A DNA stretch of 64,000 nucleotides from JAFECT01 sp036501825 (GTDB taxonomy: Bacteria > Pseudomonadota > Alphaproteobacteria > Caulobacterales > Caulobacteraceae), in contig DASXZP010000032.1 of the NCBI GenBank assembly GCA_036501825.1, forward strand, positions 186,001-250,000, written 5' to 3'. This document shows, piece after piece, positions 1 to 7,253 of this stretch. Every line of letters starts with the position of its first letter. Within the stretch, counting starts at the first letter, position 1. The notes beneath the pieces are model-generated. The model searched no databases. It saw only the letters and a list, made by a program, of their open reading frames with translations, and had not been told where the DNA came from. The position numbers and the translations under genes were made by a program.

Positions 1-969
1 ATCTCGGGCACCACGCGCTATCACGTCGAGCTGGAAGCCGAACTCGCCGACCTGCACGGCAAGGACGCGGCGTTGCTGTTCACCTCGGGCTACGTGGCCA
101 ACGAAGCGACGCTATCGACCCTGGCCAAGATCCTGCCCGGCCTGATCATCTTTTCCGACGCGCTGAACCACGCCTCGATGATCGAGGGCATCCGCCAGGC
201 CAAGTGCGAACGCCACGTGTTCCGCCACAACGACCTCGAGCACCTCGAAGACCTGCTGCGCGCGGCGCCGGCGAGCGCGCCGAAGCTGGTCGCCTTCGAG
301 AGCGTCTATTCGATGGACGGCGACATCGCCGACGTTCCCGCGACCGTAGCTCTGGCGAAGAAGTACGGCGCCATGACCTACATCGACGAGGTGCACGCGG
401 TCGGCATGTACGGGTCGCGCGGCGCCGGCGTCGCCGAACGCGACGGCGTGATGAGCCAGATCGACATCATCGAAGGCACCCTCGGCAAGGCCTTTGGCAT
501 GGTCGGCGGTTACATCGCCGCCAGCAGCGACATTGTCGATGCGATCCGGCTGTGGGCTTCGGGCTTCATTTTCACCACCTCCCTGCCGCCGGCGATCGCC
601 GCGGGCGCGACGGCCTCGATCCGCTGGTTGAAGGCGCATCCGGAGATCCGCACGCGCCATCAGGAACGCGCCGCGACCCTGAAGCGCCGCTTTCTCGAGG
701 CGGGGCTGCCCGTGATGCCGTCGGTCTGCCACATCGTGCCGGTGATGGTGGGCGACGCGGTACACTGCAAGCTGGTCAGCGACCACCTGCTCTACGAACA
801 CGGCGTCTACGTCCAGCCGATCAACTATCCGACCGTGGCCAAAGGGACCGAACGTCTGCGCTTCACCCCGTCGCCCGACCACACCGACGCCATGATGGAC
901 GAGCTGGTCCAGGCCATGGACGCGCTGTGGACCCGCTGCAACGTCAAGCGCTTCGCGCAAGTGGCCTGA
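1..969 (+). CDS. hemA: 5-aminolevulinate synthase (5' end cut by window edge)
   Basis: Condenses glycine and succinyl-CoA to 5-aminolevulinate, the first committed step of tetrapyrrole synthesis in alphaproteobacteria (C4 pathway). The frame is open from base 1 and gives 322 residues; roughly the first 80-90 residues of a typical 400-residue enzyme lie outside the window. Visible family features are the glycine-rich SGTTRYH start, LFTSGYVAN, YIDEVHAVGMYG, and the PLP-lysine motif TLGKAFG, with the lysine codon at 487-489. Other alpha-oxoamine synthases (BioF, Kbl) share the fold, but the residues around these motifs fit ALAS best. It is followed 9 bp later by a DUF1330 gene and may be co-transcribed with it. 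Confidence 0.93.
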   Translation: MSGTTRYHVELEAELADLHGKDAALLFTSGYVANEATLSTLAKILPGLIIFSDALNHASMIEGIRQAKCERHVFRHNDLEHLEDLLRAAPASAPKLVAFESVYSMDGDIADVPATVALAKKYGAMTYIDEVHAVGMYGSRGAGVAERDGVMSQIDIIEGTLGKAFGMVGGYIAASSDIVDAIRLWASGFIFTTSLPPAIAAGATASIRWLKAHPEIRTRHQERAATLKRRFLEAGLPVMPSVCHIVPVMVGDAVHCKLVSDHLLYEHGVYVQPINYPTVAKGTERLRFTPSPDHTDAMMDELVQAMDALWTRCNVKRFAQVA

Positions 970-978
970 GCGCTGCGC

Positions 979-1272
979 ATGAACGGCTACCTCATCGCCA
1001 TGGTCGAGGTCGACGACCCCGACGCCTACGAAGCCTATCGCAGCCGCACCGCCGACATCATCGCCCAGTACGGCGGCAAATTCATTGTGCGCGGCGGCAA
1101 GATCGAGGTGCGCGAGGGCGAGTTCCGTCGCAACCGGATGGTCGTGTTGGAATTTCCGTCGCTCGACGCGGCGCGGACCTTCTACGAAAGCCCGGAATAC
1201 CAGGCCATCATCGCGCTGCGCACACGCGCGTCGGCGGCGGATATCGTCCTGGTCGAGGGATACGGCGGCTGA
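979..1272 (+). CDS. DUF1330 family protein
   Basis: A 97-residue single-domain protein of the dimeric alpha/beta-barrel (ferredoxin-like) DUF1330 family. The pattern is typical: an N-terminal beta strand (NGYLIAMVEVDD), a central GGKFIVRGG strand and turn, the VVLEFPSLDAARTFYESPEYQ segment (read as strand-helix) and a C-terminal VLVEGYGG. The reaction is unknown for the family, and no catalytic residues can be named. It starts 9 bp after hemA, so it is probably translated from the same message. It may be a small stress- or haem-related accessory protein, but that is only positional inference. Confidence 0.85.
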   Translation: MNGYLIAMVEVDDPDAYEAYRSRTADIIAQYGGKFIVRGGKIEVREGEFRRNRMVVLEFPSLDAARTFYESPEYQAIIALRTRASAADIVLVEGYGG

Positions 1273-1320
1273 GGGCGTCCCCCTGGATTGTCGCGGCCAA
1301 CGGTTCTAGAGAACAACGCT

Positions 1321-2751
1321 ATGGACCAGCGCACCAACATCACCACGCCCGCCGGCTATGAAGCCCTGGAGACCGCGCGCAAGCGCGCCTACGAATGGCT
1401 CGCCTCGATCGACGAACGGCCGGTCGGCGCGTTGGCGACGCCCGCCCAATTGCGCGCGCAGCTGACCAAGACCCTCACCGACGAAGGCATCGACCCCGTC
1501 GTGGTCGTCGACGAGCTGGCGCGCGACGTCGAGGGCGGTCTGCATGCGGTGTGCGGGCCGCGCTTCTTCGGCTGGGTGATGGGCGGGACGCTGCCGGCGT
1601 CGCTGGCGGCCGACTGGCTGTGTTCGGCGTGGGACCAGAACGCGGGCATGTTCGCCGTGGCCCCGGCGACAGCGATCGTGGAGGAGGTGGCGGGCGCCTG
1701 GCTGAAGGATGTGCTGCGTCTGCCGAAGGACGCCAGCTTCGCCTTCGTCACGGGCTGCCAGGCGGCGCACACGACGGGCCTGGCGGCGGCGCGCCACGCC
1801 CTGCTAAAGCGGCGCGGCTGGGATGTCGAGGCGGACGGGCTGGCGGGCGCGCCGAAACTTCGCATCCTCACCTCGACAGAAGTGCACACGACCGTGGCGC
1901 GCGCCGCGCGGCTGCTCGGTATGGGGTCGAAGGCGATCGAGCATCTCGATGTCGACGAGGACGGCCGCCTGCGCGTTGACGTATTGCGCGCCAAGCTCGC
2001 GGCGCGCGACGCGCCGACCATCGTCGTCCTGCAAGCGGGCGATCTCAACCTGGGACGCTTCGACGATTTCGCGACGATCGTCCCCATCGCGCACGAAGCC
2101 GGCGCGTGGGTCCACGTCGACGGCGCCTTCGGCCTGTGGGCCGCCGTCAGCGACAAGCGGCGTCATCTGCTGAAAGGCGTGGAAGATTGCGACAGTTGGG
2201 CGACCGATGCGCACAAGTGGCTAAACGTCCCCTACGACTGCGGCCTCGCCTTCGTCGCCGACGTTGAGGCGCATTCGAACGCCATGAGCGCGCGCGCCAG
2301 CTACATGATGAAGGAAGCCGACGCGGTGCGCGAACAGCTCGACTTCACGCCGGAGTTTTCGCGCCGCGCAAGGGGCTTCGCGGTCTATGCGGCGCTGCGT
2401 GAGTTGGGACGCAAGGGACTGACCGAACTGATCGACCGAACCTCCGATATCTGCCGCGCCCTCGCCTACGGCATCGGCGCGCTGGACGGCGCCGAGCGGC
2501 TGACCGATCCGGAGATCAACCAGGCGCTGGTGCGCTTCCTCGATCCGAAACCCGGCGCGACCGAGGCGGACCACGCGCGCCGCACCGACGCGGTGATCGC
2601 TCAGATCAACCAGGGCGGCGAAGGCTTCTTCGGCGGCGTCGACTGGCGCGGAAAACGCGCCATGCGCATCAGCGTGGTCAGCTGGCGCACCCGCGAAGAG
2701 GACGTGTCGCGAACGGTTGCCGCGGTGAGGGCGGCAATGGCGGCGGCCTAG
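1321..2751 (+). CDS. group II PLP-dependent decarboxylase family protein
   Basis: A 476-residue member of the aromatic-L-amino-acid/glutamate decarboxylase family of fold-type I PLP enzymes. The PLP lysine is in WATDAHKWLNVPYDCG (Lys codon 2215-2217, residue 299). Upstream sits the substrate-domain FFGWVMGG and the VTGCQAAHTTGLAAARHALL region expected before the cofactor site, and VHVDGAFGLWAA carries the aspartate that pairs with the pyridine nitrogen. The ATG at 1321 is preferred over an in-frame TTG at 1288, because residues before it are not family-like. The amine or amino acid substrate cannot be told from sequence. It is read as a free-standing gene following DUF1330. Confidence 0.85.
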   Translation: MDQRTNITTPAGYEALETARKRAYEWLASIDERPVGALATPAQLRAQLTKTLTDEGIDPVVVVDELARDVEGGLHAVCGPRFFGWVMGGTLPASLAADWLCSAWDQNAGMFAVAPATAIVEEVAGAWLKDVLRLPKDASFAFVTGCQAAHTTGLAAARHALLKRRGWDVEADGLAGAPKLRILTSTEVHTTVARAARLLGMGSKAIEHLDVDEDGRLRVDVLRAKLAARDAPTIVVLQAGDLNLGRFDDFATIVPIAHEAGAWVHVDGAFGLWAAVSDKRRHLLKGVEDCDSWATDAHKWLNVPYDCGLAFVADVEAHSNAMSARASYMMKEADAVREQLDFTPEFSRRARGFAVYAALRELGRKGLTELIDRTSDICRALAYGIGALDGAERLTDPEINQALVRFLDPKPGATEADHARRTDAVIAQINQGGEGFFGGVDWRGKRAMRISVVSWRTREEDVSRTVAAVRAAMAAA

Positions 2752-2849
2752 GCCGTTGGCGGGCGCCATGGCGTGGTTTGCTGCAAGCCGGTCGCCATCC
2801 TGTCCACCATTTGCGACGGTCGAGGTTGTGAGATGACGGGGACCTGACC

Positions 2850-3458
2850 ATGAGGCCGCTCAAGACCATGCTTCCGGCCCTGGCCGCCCTGGCGGCGACG
2901 GTCGGGTCCGCCATGCCTGCTATGGCCGCCGGGCGCGAGGTTGCGGTGTTCGCGGGCGGTTGCTTCTGGACCATCCAGAAGGACTTCGAACGCATTCCCG
3001 GCGTGATGGCGGTGCGCGCGGGTTATGCGGGCGGGACCAAGCCCAATCCGAGCTTCAATGAAATCCATTCGACGGCGGGCGACGGCTATGCCGAGGCGGT
3101 GCAGGTCAGCTTCGACCCCGCCAAGGTCAGCTATGCGCAACTGGTCGACGACTACTGGCGGATGATCGATCCGTTCGATGCGGGCGGACAGGCGTGCGAT
3201 CGCGGGCCGGCGTATCGTTCGTCGTTGTTTGTGGCGTCTCCCGATCAGCGCAAGGCCGCCGAGGCGTCGAAGGCGGCGATGAACGCGCGCTTCCAGGGCA
3301 AGATCGTCGTGCAGGTGACGGACGCGACCCGTTTCGTCTCCGCGCCGCAGGATCAACAGGACTTTTCCAAGGTGCACGCCGCCAACTACGAGCAGTACAG
3401 CGCCGGCTGCGGCCGCGACAAACGGCTGAAGCAGATCTGGGGCAAGGGAGCGCGCTGA
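2850..3458 (+). CDS. msrA: exported peptide-methionine (S)-S-oxide reductase MsrA
   Basis: Reduces the S-epimer of methionine sulfoxide in proteins. The 202 residues begin with a Sec-type signal peptide (MRPLKTMLPALAALAA..., predicted cut after PAMAA), so the enzyme should act in the periplasm. The catalytic Cys is C38 in AGGCFW. The usual glutamate of the GCFWxxE motif is replaced by Gln (TIQKDF, Q43), which is unusual. DPFDAGGQACDRG, YRSSLF and the C-terminal SAGCGRD (possible resolving Cys) match the periplasmic MsrA branch. A secreted MsrB lies at 29831-30331, so the strain appears able to repair both epimers outside the cytoplasm. A bidirectional-type hairpin follows. Confidence 0.9.
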   Translation: MRPLKTMLPALAALAATVGSAMPAMAAGREVAVFAGGCFWTIQKDFERIPGVMAVRAGYAGGTKPNPSFNEIHSTAGDGYAEAVQVSFDPAKVSYAQLVDDYWRMIDPFDAGGQACDRGPAYRSSLFVASPDQRKAAEASKAAMNARFQGKIVVQVTDATRFVSAPQDQQDFSKVHAANYEQYSAGCGRDKRLKQIWGKGAR

Positions 3459-3507
3459 TCGCCCCTCGCTGATCGCCCCCCGCTAATTGCATTGTCGTGA
3501 GGCAAGA

Positions 3508-3533
3508 AGGCCGCCCGTTTCGCGGGGCGGCCT
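3508..3533. terminator. hairpin between convergent msrA and mucR
   Basis: Perfect 9-bp stem AGGCCGCCC (3508-3516) / GGGCGGCCT (3525-3533) with an 8-nt loop, located between two convergent genes. There is no long T run, so it would act as a weak or shared terminator. Confidence 0.6.
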
Positions 3534-3540
3534 CTTAGTG

Positions 3541-3975
3541 TCAGCGGCCCTTGCGGCGGACGCCCTTGCCGAGGCCGATCTGTTTGGCGAAGTCCGAACG
3601 GCGCGCGGCGTAGGCCGGTGCGACCATCGGGTACTCCGCGGGCAGACCCCATTTGCGGCGGTATTCCTCAGGACTCATGTCGTACTTGGAGCGCAGATAG
3701 CGCTTCAGCATCTTCAGCTTCTTGCCGTCTTCCAGGCAGACGATGTGGTCGTTCTGGACCGAACGCGAGATCGGCACTGCCGGCTTCTGCTTTTCCATCG
3801 GTCTGAGCTCGGCCGGGCGTCCCAGCGTGTTCAGCGTGTCGTGGACCGAGCGGATCAGCTCGGGAATGGCCTGAACCTGGACGGGGTTCTGGGCCAGATA
3901 GGCGGCCACCACGTCGGCGCTCAACCGCAAGATATCCTGTTCACGGTCCGCCCGAACCGCCGACTCTCCGTCCAT
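3541..3975 (-). CDS. mucR: MucR/Ros family transcriptional regulator
   Basis: A 144-residue DNA-binding global regulator of the Ros/MucR family (in Caulobacter, MucR proteins help control cell-cycle genes with CtrA/GcrA/SciP). The C-terminal half carries the family core: IVCLEDGKKLKMLKRYL, then YDMSPEEYRRKWGLP, YPMVAPAYAARRS and AKQIGLG. Two canonical zinc ligands differ: the second Cys is Asp and the first His is Tyr, as in zinc-free MucR homologues. The ATG at 3975 has a strong GAGGGAG ribosome site; a longer reading from 4047 is unlikely. It is divergent from glyA, with an AT-rich intergenic inverted repeat that it could bind. Confidence 0.9.
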   Translation of the reverse strand: MDGESAVRADREQDILRLSADVVAAYLAQNPVQVQAIPELIRSVHDTLNTLGRPAELRPMEKQKPAVPISRSVQNDHIVCLEDGKKLKMLKRYLRSKYDMSPEEYRRKWGLPAEYPMVAPAYAARRSDFAKQIGLGKGVRRKGR

Positions 3976-4063
3976 TTCTACTCCCTCGTACTTGGGCGGG
4001 ACTCGCGTCCTGCGCGTCCCACTGCCCGGATTTAACTCGCCGAACAAGCTCAGTCCATGCTCA

Positions 4064-4081
4064 GAGAAATTTCCATTTCTC
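4064..4081. promoter_or_regulatory. 7-bp inverted repeat in the mucR/glyA divergent intergenic region
   Basis: GAGAAAT (4064-4070), TTCC spacer, ATTTCTC (4075-4081): a perfect AT-rich palindrome between divergent mucR and glyA. It could be an operator (for example MucR autoregulation) or the start of an mRNA hairpin. The function is inferred only from position. Confidence 0.35.
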
Positions 4082-4166
4082 CGAAGGGCGTGAAGCGCCT
4101 CCGGTTGATCCCCGGTTGCTCCGGCGCCTAAAGGAGACCCGCCCTCACTCGAACGGATTCCCCCTC

Positions 4167-5480
4167 GTGACCGTAGAAGCCTCTGCCGATCTCCCCTCCG
4201 CCGTTCGCAGCGGCGACTTCTTCACGGCGCCCCTGAAGGCGGCCGACCCCGAAGTATTCAACGGTATCCAGGGGGAGCTCCGTCGCCAGCGCGAACAGAT
4301 CGAGCTGATTGCGTCAGAGAACATCGTTTCGCGAGCTGTGCTGGAAGCCCAGGGTTCTGTCCTCACCAACAAGTATGCTGAGGGTTACCCGGGCCGGCGC
4401 TACTACGGCGGCTGCGAATTCGTCGATGAGACCGAACGCCTGGCCCAGGAGCGGGCCAAGACCCTGTTCGGCTGTTCCTTCGCCAACGTGCAGCCCCACT
4501 CGGGCGCCCAGGCGAACCAGGCCGTGTTCATGGCCCTGCTGCAGCCCGGCGATACCTTCCTGGGGATGGATCTGGCCGCCGGCGGCCACCTGACCCACGG
4601 CTCGCCCGCCAACCAGTCGGGCAAGTGGTTCAAGCCGATCGCCTATACCGTGCGCCAGGACGACTGCCTGATCGACTACGACGCCATGGAGGCGATCGCC
4701 CGCCGCGAAAAGCCCAAGCTGATCCTGGCCGGCGCTTCGGCCTATAGTCGCAGGATCGACTTCGCCCGTTTCCGCAAGGTCGCCGACGAGATCGGGGCCT
4801 GGTTCATGGTCGACATGGCCCACTATGCCGGCCTGGTCGCCGGCGGGGCCTATCCGGACCCGCTGCCCCACGCCCACGTGGTCACCACCACCACCCACAA
4901 GACCCTGCGCGGCCCCCGGGGCGGCATGGTGCTCGCCAACGACGAGGACATCGGCAAGAAGATCAACTCGGCGGTCTTCCCGGGCCTGCAGGGCGGCCCG
5001 CTGGAGCACGTGATCGCGGCCAAGGCCGTGTCCTTCGGCGAGGCGCTGAAGCCCGAGTTCAAGGCCTACGCCCACCAGTGCGTGGCCAACGCCAGGGCCC
5101 TGGCGGCGGTCCTGGTCGAGCGGGGGCTGGCCATCGTCTCCGGCGGCACCGACAGCCACGTCATGCTGGTCGACATGCGGCCCAAGGGGGTGACCGGCAA
5201 GGCGGCCGAGATCGCGCTCGAGCACGCCAATATCACCTGCAACAAGAACGGCGTCCCCTTCGACGACAAGCCTTTCACCATCACCTCGGGCATCCGGCTG
5301 GGCTCGCCCGCCGGGACCACCCGGGGCTTCCGCGAGGCCGAATTCGAGAAGATCGGCCACCTGATCGCCGACGTGGTTGACGCGGTTGCCGCCGGGGGCG
5401 GGGAGGTGGACGCGGGCGTCACCGAGCGGGTCCGGCGCGAAGTTGCAGACTTGACCGGGCGGTTTCCTATATATGGCTGA
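4167..5480 (+). CDS. glyA: serine hydroxymethyltransferase
   Basis: Interconverts serine and tetrahydrofolate with glycine and 5,10-methylene-THF, the main cytosolic source of one-carbon units. The 437 residues show all family marks: QIELIASENIVS, NKYAEGYPGRRYYGGC, MDLAAGGHLTHG and the PLP lysine in VTTTTHKTLRGPRGG (Lys codon 4899-4901). The GTG at 4167 gives the expected N-terminus; the frame is open back to a TTG at 4116, but those 17 residues are not family-like. An AAAGGAG at 4130-4136 is too far upstream for the GTG, so the exact start is uncertain. nrdR follows after 25 bp; glyA-nrdR-rib linkage is common in alphaproteobacteria. Confidence 0.97.
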   Translation: MTVEASADLPSAVRSGDFFTAPLKAADPEVFNGIQGELRRQREQIELIASENIVSRAVLEAQGSVLTNKYAEGYPGRRYYGGCEFVDETERLAQERAKTLFGCSFANVQPHSGAQANQAVFMALLQPGDTFLGMDLAAGGHLTHGSPANQSGKWFKPIAYTVRQDDCLIDYDAMEAIARREKPKLILAGASAYSRRIDFARFRKVADEIGAWFMVDMAHYAGLVAGGAYPDPLPHAHVVTTTTHKTLRGPRGGMVLANDEDIGKKINSAVFPGLQGGPLEHVIAAKAVSFGEALKPEFKAYAHQCVANARALAAVLVERGLAIVSGGTDSHVMLVDMRPKGVTGKAAEIALEHANITCNKNGVPFDDKPFTITSGIRLGSPAGTTRGFREAEFEKIGHLIADVVDAVAAGGGEVDAGVTERVRREVADLTGRFPIYG

Positions 5481-5505
5481 TCGAAGCCATTGAGGACGCT
5501 ACCGG

Positions 5506-5979
5506 TTGCGGTGCCCATTCTGCGCCAACGTCGAGACCCAGGTTAAGGACTCCCGCCCCTCCGAGGACGGGGCGGCGATCCGACGCCGGCGGTTCTGCCC
5601 GGCCTGCGAGGGCCGCTTCACCACCTTCGAGCGGGTGCAGCTGCGCGAGCTGACGGTGCTGAAGCGTTCGGGGCGGCGCATCCCCTTCGATCGCGAAAAG
5701 CTCGAGCGCTCCATCGACATCGCGCTGCGCAAGCGGCCGATCGATCCCGACCGCGTCGACCGCATGGTCTCTCAGATCGTGCGCCAGCTCGAAAGCCTCG
5801 GCGAAACCGAGATCGCGTCCGCAGTGATCGGCGAAATGGTGATGACCGCGCTGAAGGCGCTCGATGAGGTGGCGTACGTGCGTTACGCCTCGGTGTATCG
5901 CGATTTCCGTGAGACCTCCGACTTCGCGAAGTTCCTGGGCGACGAGGGCCTGCACGAGTCCGAAACCGAGGATCGATGA
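5506..5979 (+). CDS. nrdR: transcriptional repressor NrdR
   Basis: An ATP/dATP-sensing zinc-ribbon and ATP-cone repressor of ribonucleotide reductase genes. The 157 residues start MRCPFC with a TTG codon, which is forced because family members begin exactly there. The ribbon cysteines are CPFC and CPAC (RRRFCPACEGRFTTFER), followed by the ATP-cone (VLKRSGRRIPFDREKL...). A GAGG Shine-Dalgarno lies about 10 bp upstream. It ends in a 4-bp ATGA overlap with the ribD-like gene, so it is translationally coupled to the riboflavin cluster. Confidence 0.97.
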   Translation: MRCPFCANVETQVKDSRPSEDGAAIRRRRFCPACEGRFTTFERVQLRELTVLKRSGRRIPFDREKLERSIDIALRKRPIDPDRVDRMVSQIVRQLESLGETEIASAVIGEMVMTALKALDEVAYVRYASVYRDFRETSDFAKFLGDEGLHESETEDR

Positions 5980-6644
5980 GCCGCGACCGGCAAGGGGCGT
6001 CTTTGCGGGTCACGCTCAAGCTCGCGACCTCCCTCGACGGCCGCATCGCGACGGCGAGCGGCGAAAGCAAATGGATCACCGGTGAAGACGCGCGCGCCGA
6101 AGTGCACCGCCTGCGCGCGCGGCACGACGCGGTCCTGGTCGGCATCGAGACGGTGATGGCGGACGATCCGTCGCTGACCGTGCGCACGCCGGGCTACGAG
6201 GGTCCGCAGCCCCTGCGCGTCGTGCTCGACAGCCGCCAGCGCCTGCCTGCGAGCTCAGCGCTTGCCGTGAACGCCGGCGATGTCGCCACCCTGGTGCTGA
6301 CCGTTGAAGAGCCGCGCGGAACCCTTGAAAAGCTGGGCGTGCGGGTGGTGCAGACCAGGGCGGCCGGAGCGCGAGTCGACGTCGAGGACGCGTTGCACAA
6401 GCTCAAGGCGGAGATGGTCGAAAGCGTGCTGGTCGAAGGCGGGGGGCAGGTGGCGTCGGCGTTCCTGCGCGCGGGCCTGGTCGATGCGATCGAGTGGTTC
6501 CGTGCACCGATCCTGCTCGGCGCCGAGGGACGGCCCGCGATCGGGAACCTGCTCTTGGATAAGCTCGCGCTGGCCCCCAGATTTCGTCGGACCCTGGTCG
6601 AAGCCCTGGGCGACGATCTGCACGAGCGCTACGAGAAGGCCTGA
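5976..6644 (+). CDS. ribD: riboflavin biosynthesis reductase domain protein (RibD C-terminal domain only)
   Basis: Reduces the ribosylamino-pyrimidine to the ribitylamino form in riboflavin synthesis, using NADPH. Only the RibD/RibG C-terminal reductase domain is present (222 residues): TLKLATSLDGRIA, SGESKWITGEDAR, DAVLVGIETVMADDPSLTVR and VLVEGGGQVASAFL. The roughly 145-residue N-terminal deaminase domain of standard bifunctional RibD, with its HAE and PCxxxGxxPxC zinc motifs, is absent. There is no room for it, because the start overlaps the nrdR stop by 4 bp. The deaminase must be encoded elsewhere or replaced. ribE follows with no gap. Confidence 0.9.
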   Translation: MSRDRQGASLRVTLKLATSLDGRIATASGESKWITGEDARAEVHRLRARHDAVLVGIETVMADDPSLTVRTPGYEGPQPLRVVLDSRQRLPASSALAVNAGDVATLVLTVEEPRGTLEKLGVRVVQTRAAGARVDVEDALHKLKAEMVESVLVEGGGQVASAFLRAGLVDAIEWFRAPILLGAEGRPAIGNLLLDKLALAPRFRRTLVEALGDDLHERYEKA

Positions 6645-7241
6645 ATGTTCACCGGCATCGTCACCGACGTGGGCCGCCTGAAGGCGGCTAGGGATCAAGG
6701 CGGCAGGCGCCGCTTCGAGGTTGAAACCGGCTATGACACGTCGGGCCTCGATCTCGGCGCTTCGGTCTCGCATTCCGGCTGTTGTCTGACGGTGGTCGAC
6801 AAGGGCCCCGGATGGTTTGCAGTCGAGCTCTCCAACGAGACCCTGGCCAAGTCGACGCTCGGCGCCTGGTCGGCGGGCGATGCGATCAACCTGGAACGCG
6901 CGGCGCGCCTCGGCGACGAACTCGGCGGCCATATCGTCTCCGGCCACGTCGACGGGGTGGGCGAGGTGGTCCAGGTCAGCCCGGATGGCGACAGTGTCCG
7001 CATCCTGATCGAGGCGCCCGATCCTCTGCACCGCTACATCGCCCCCAAGGGGTCGGTCACCGTGGACGGTGTGTCCCTGACCGTGAACGAGGTGGACGGC
7101 CGCCGCTTTGGGGTGAACATCATTCCCCACACCCTGGCGGTGACCACCCTTAACCGCCTGAAACCCGGATCGCGGGTAAACCTGGAAATCGATATGCTGG
7201 CGCGCTACGCCGCCCGCTGGCGCGAGACCGAAAGCGAATGA
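6645..7241 (+). CDS. ribE: riboflavin synthase, alpha subunit type
   Basis: Dismutates two 6,7-dimethyl-8-ribityllumazine molecules to riboflavin in the last pathway step. The 198 residues hold two lumazine-binding repeats. Repeat 1 starts MFTGIVTDVGRL and contains VSHSGCCLTV; repeat 2 contains GGHIVSGHVDG and SVTVDGVSLTVNEVD. The ATG abuts the ribD-like stop directly. Length matches the family (about 195-215). Confidence 0.97.
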   Translation: MFTGIVTDVGRLKAARDQGGRRRFEVETGYDTSGLDLGASVSHSGCCLTVVDKGPGWFAVELSNETLAKSTLGAWSAGDAINLERAARLGDELGGHIVSGHVDGVGEVVQVSPDGDSVRILIEAPDPLHRYIAPKGSVTVDGVSLTVNEVDGRRFGVNIIPHTLAVTTLNRLKPGSRVNLEIDMLARYAARWRETESE

Positions 7242-7253
7242 CCCCAGATTCCC

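Noticed and set aside
5480..5976. Frameshifted deaminase half of RibD upstream of the reductase gene
   Set aside because: The space is filled by intact nrdR; no HAE or PCxxxGxxPxC motif occurs in any frame there.
5940..6645. FMN riboswitch controlling the rib genes
   Set aside because: The rib genes overlap nrdR and one another, leaving no leader for a riboswitch.
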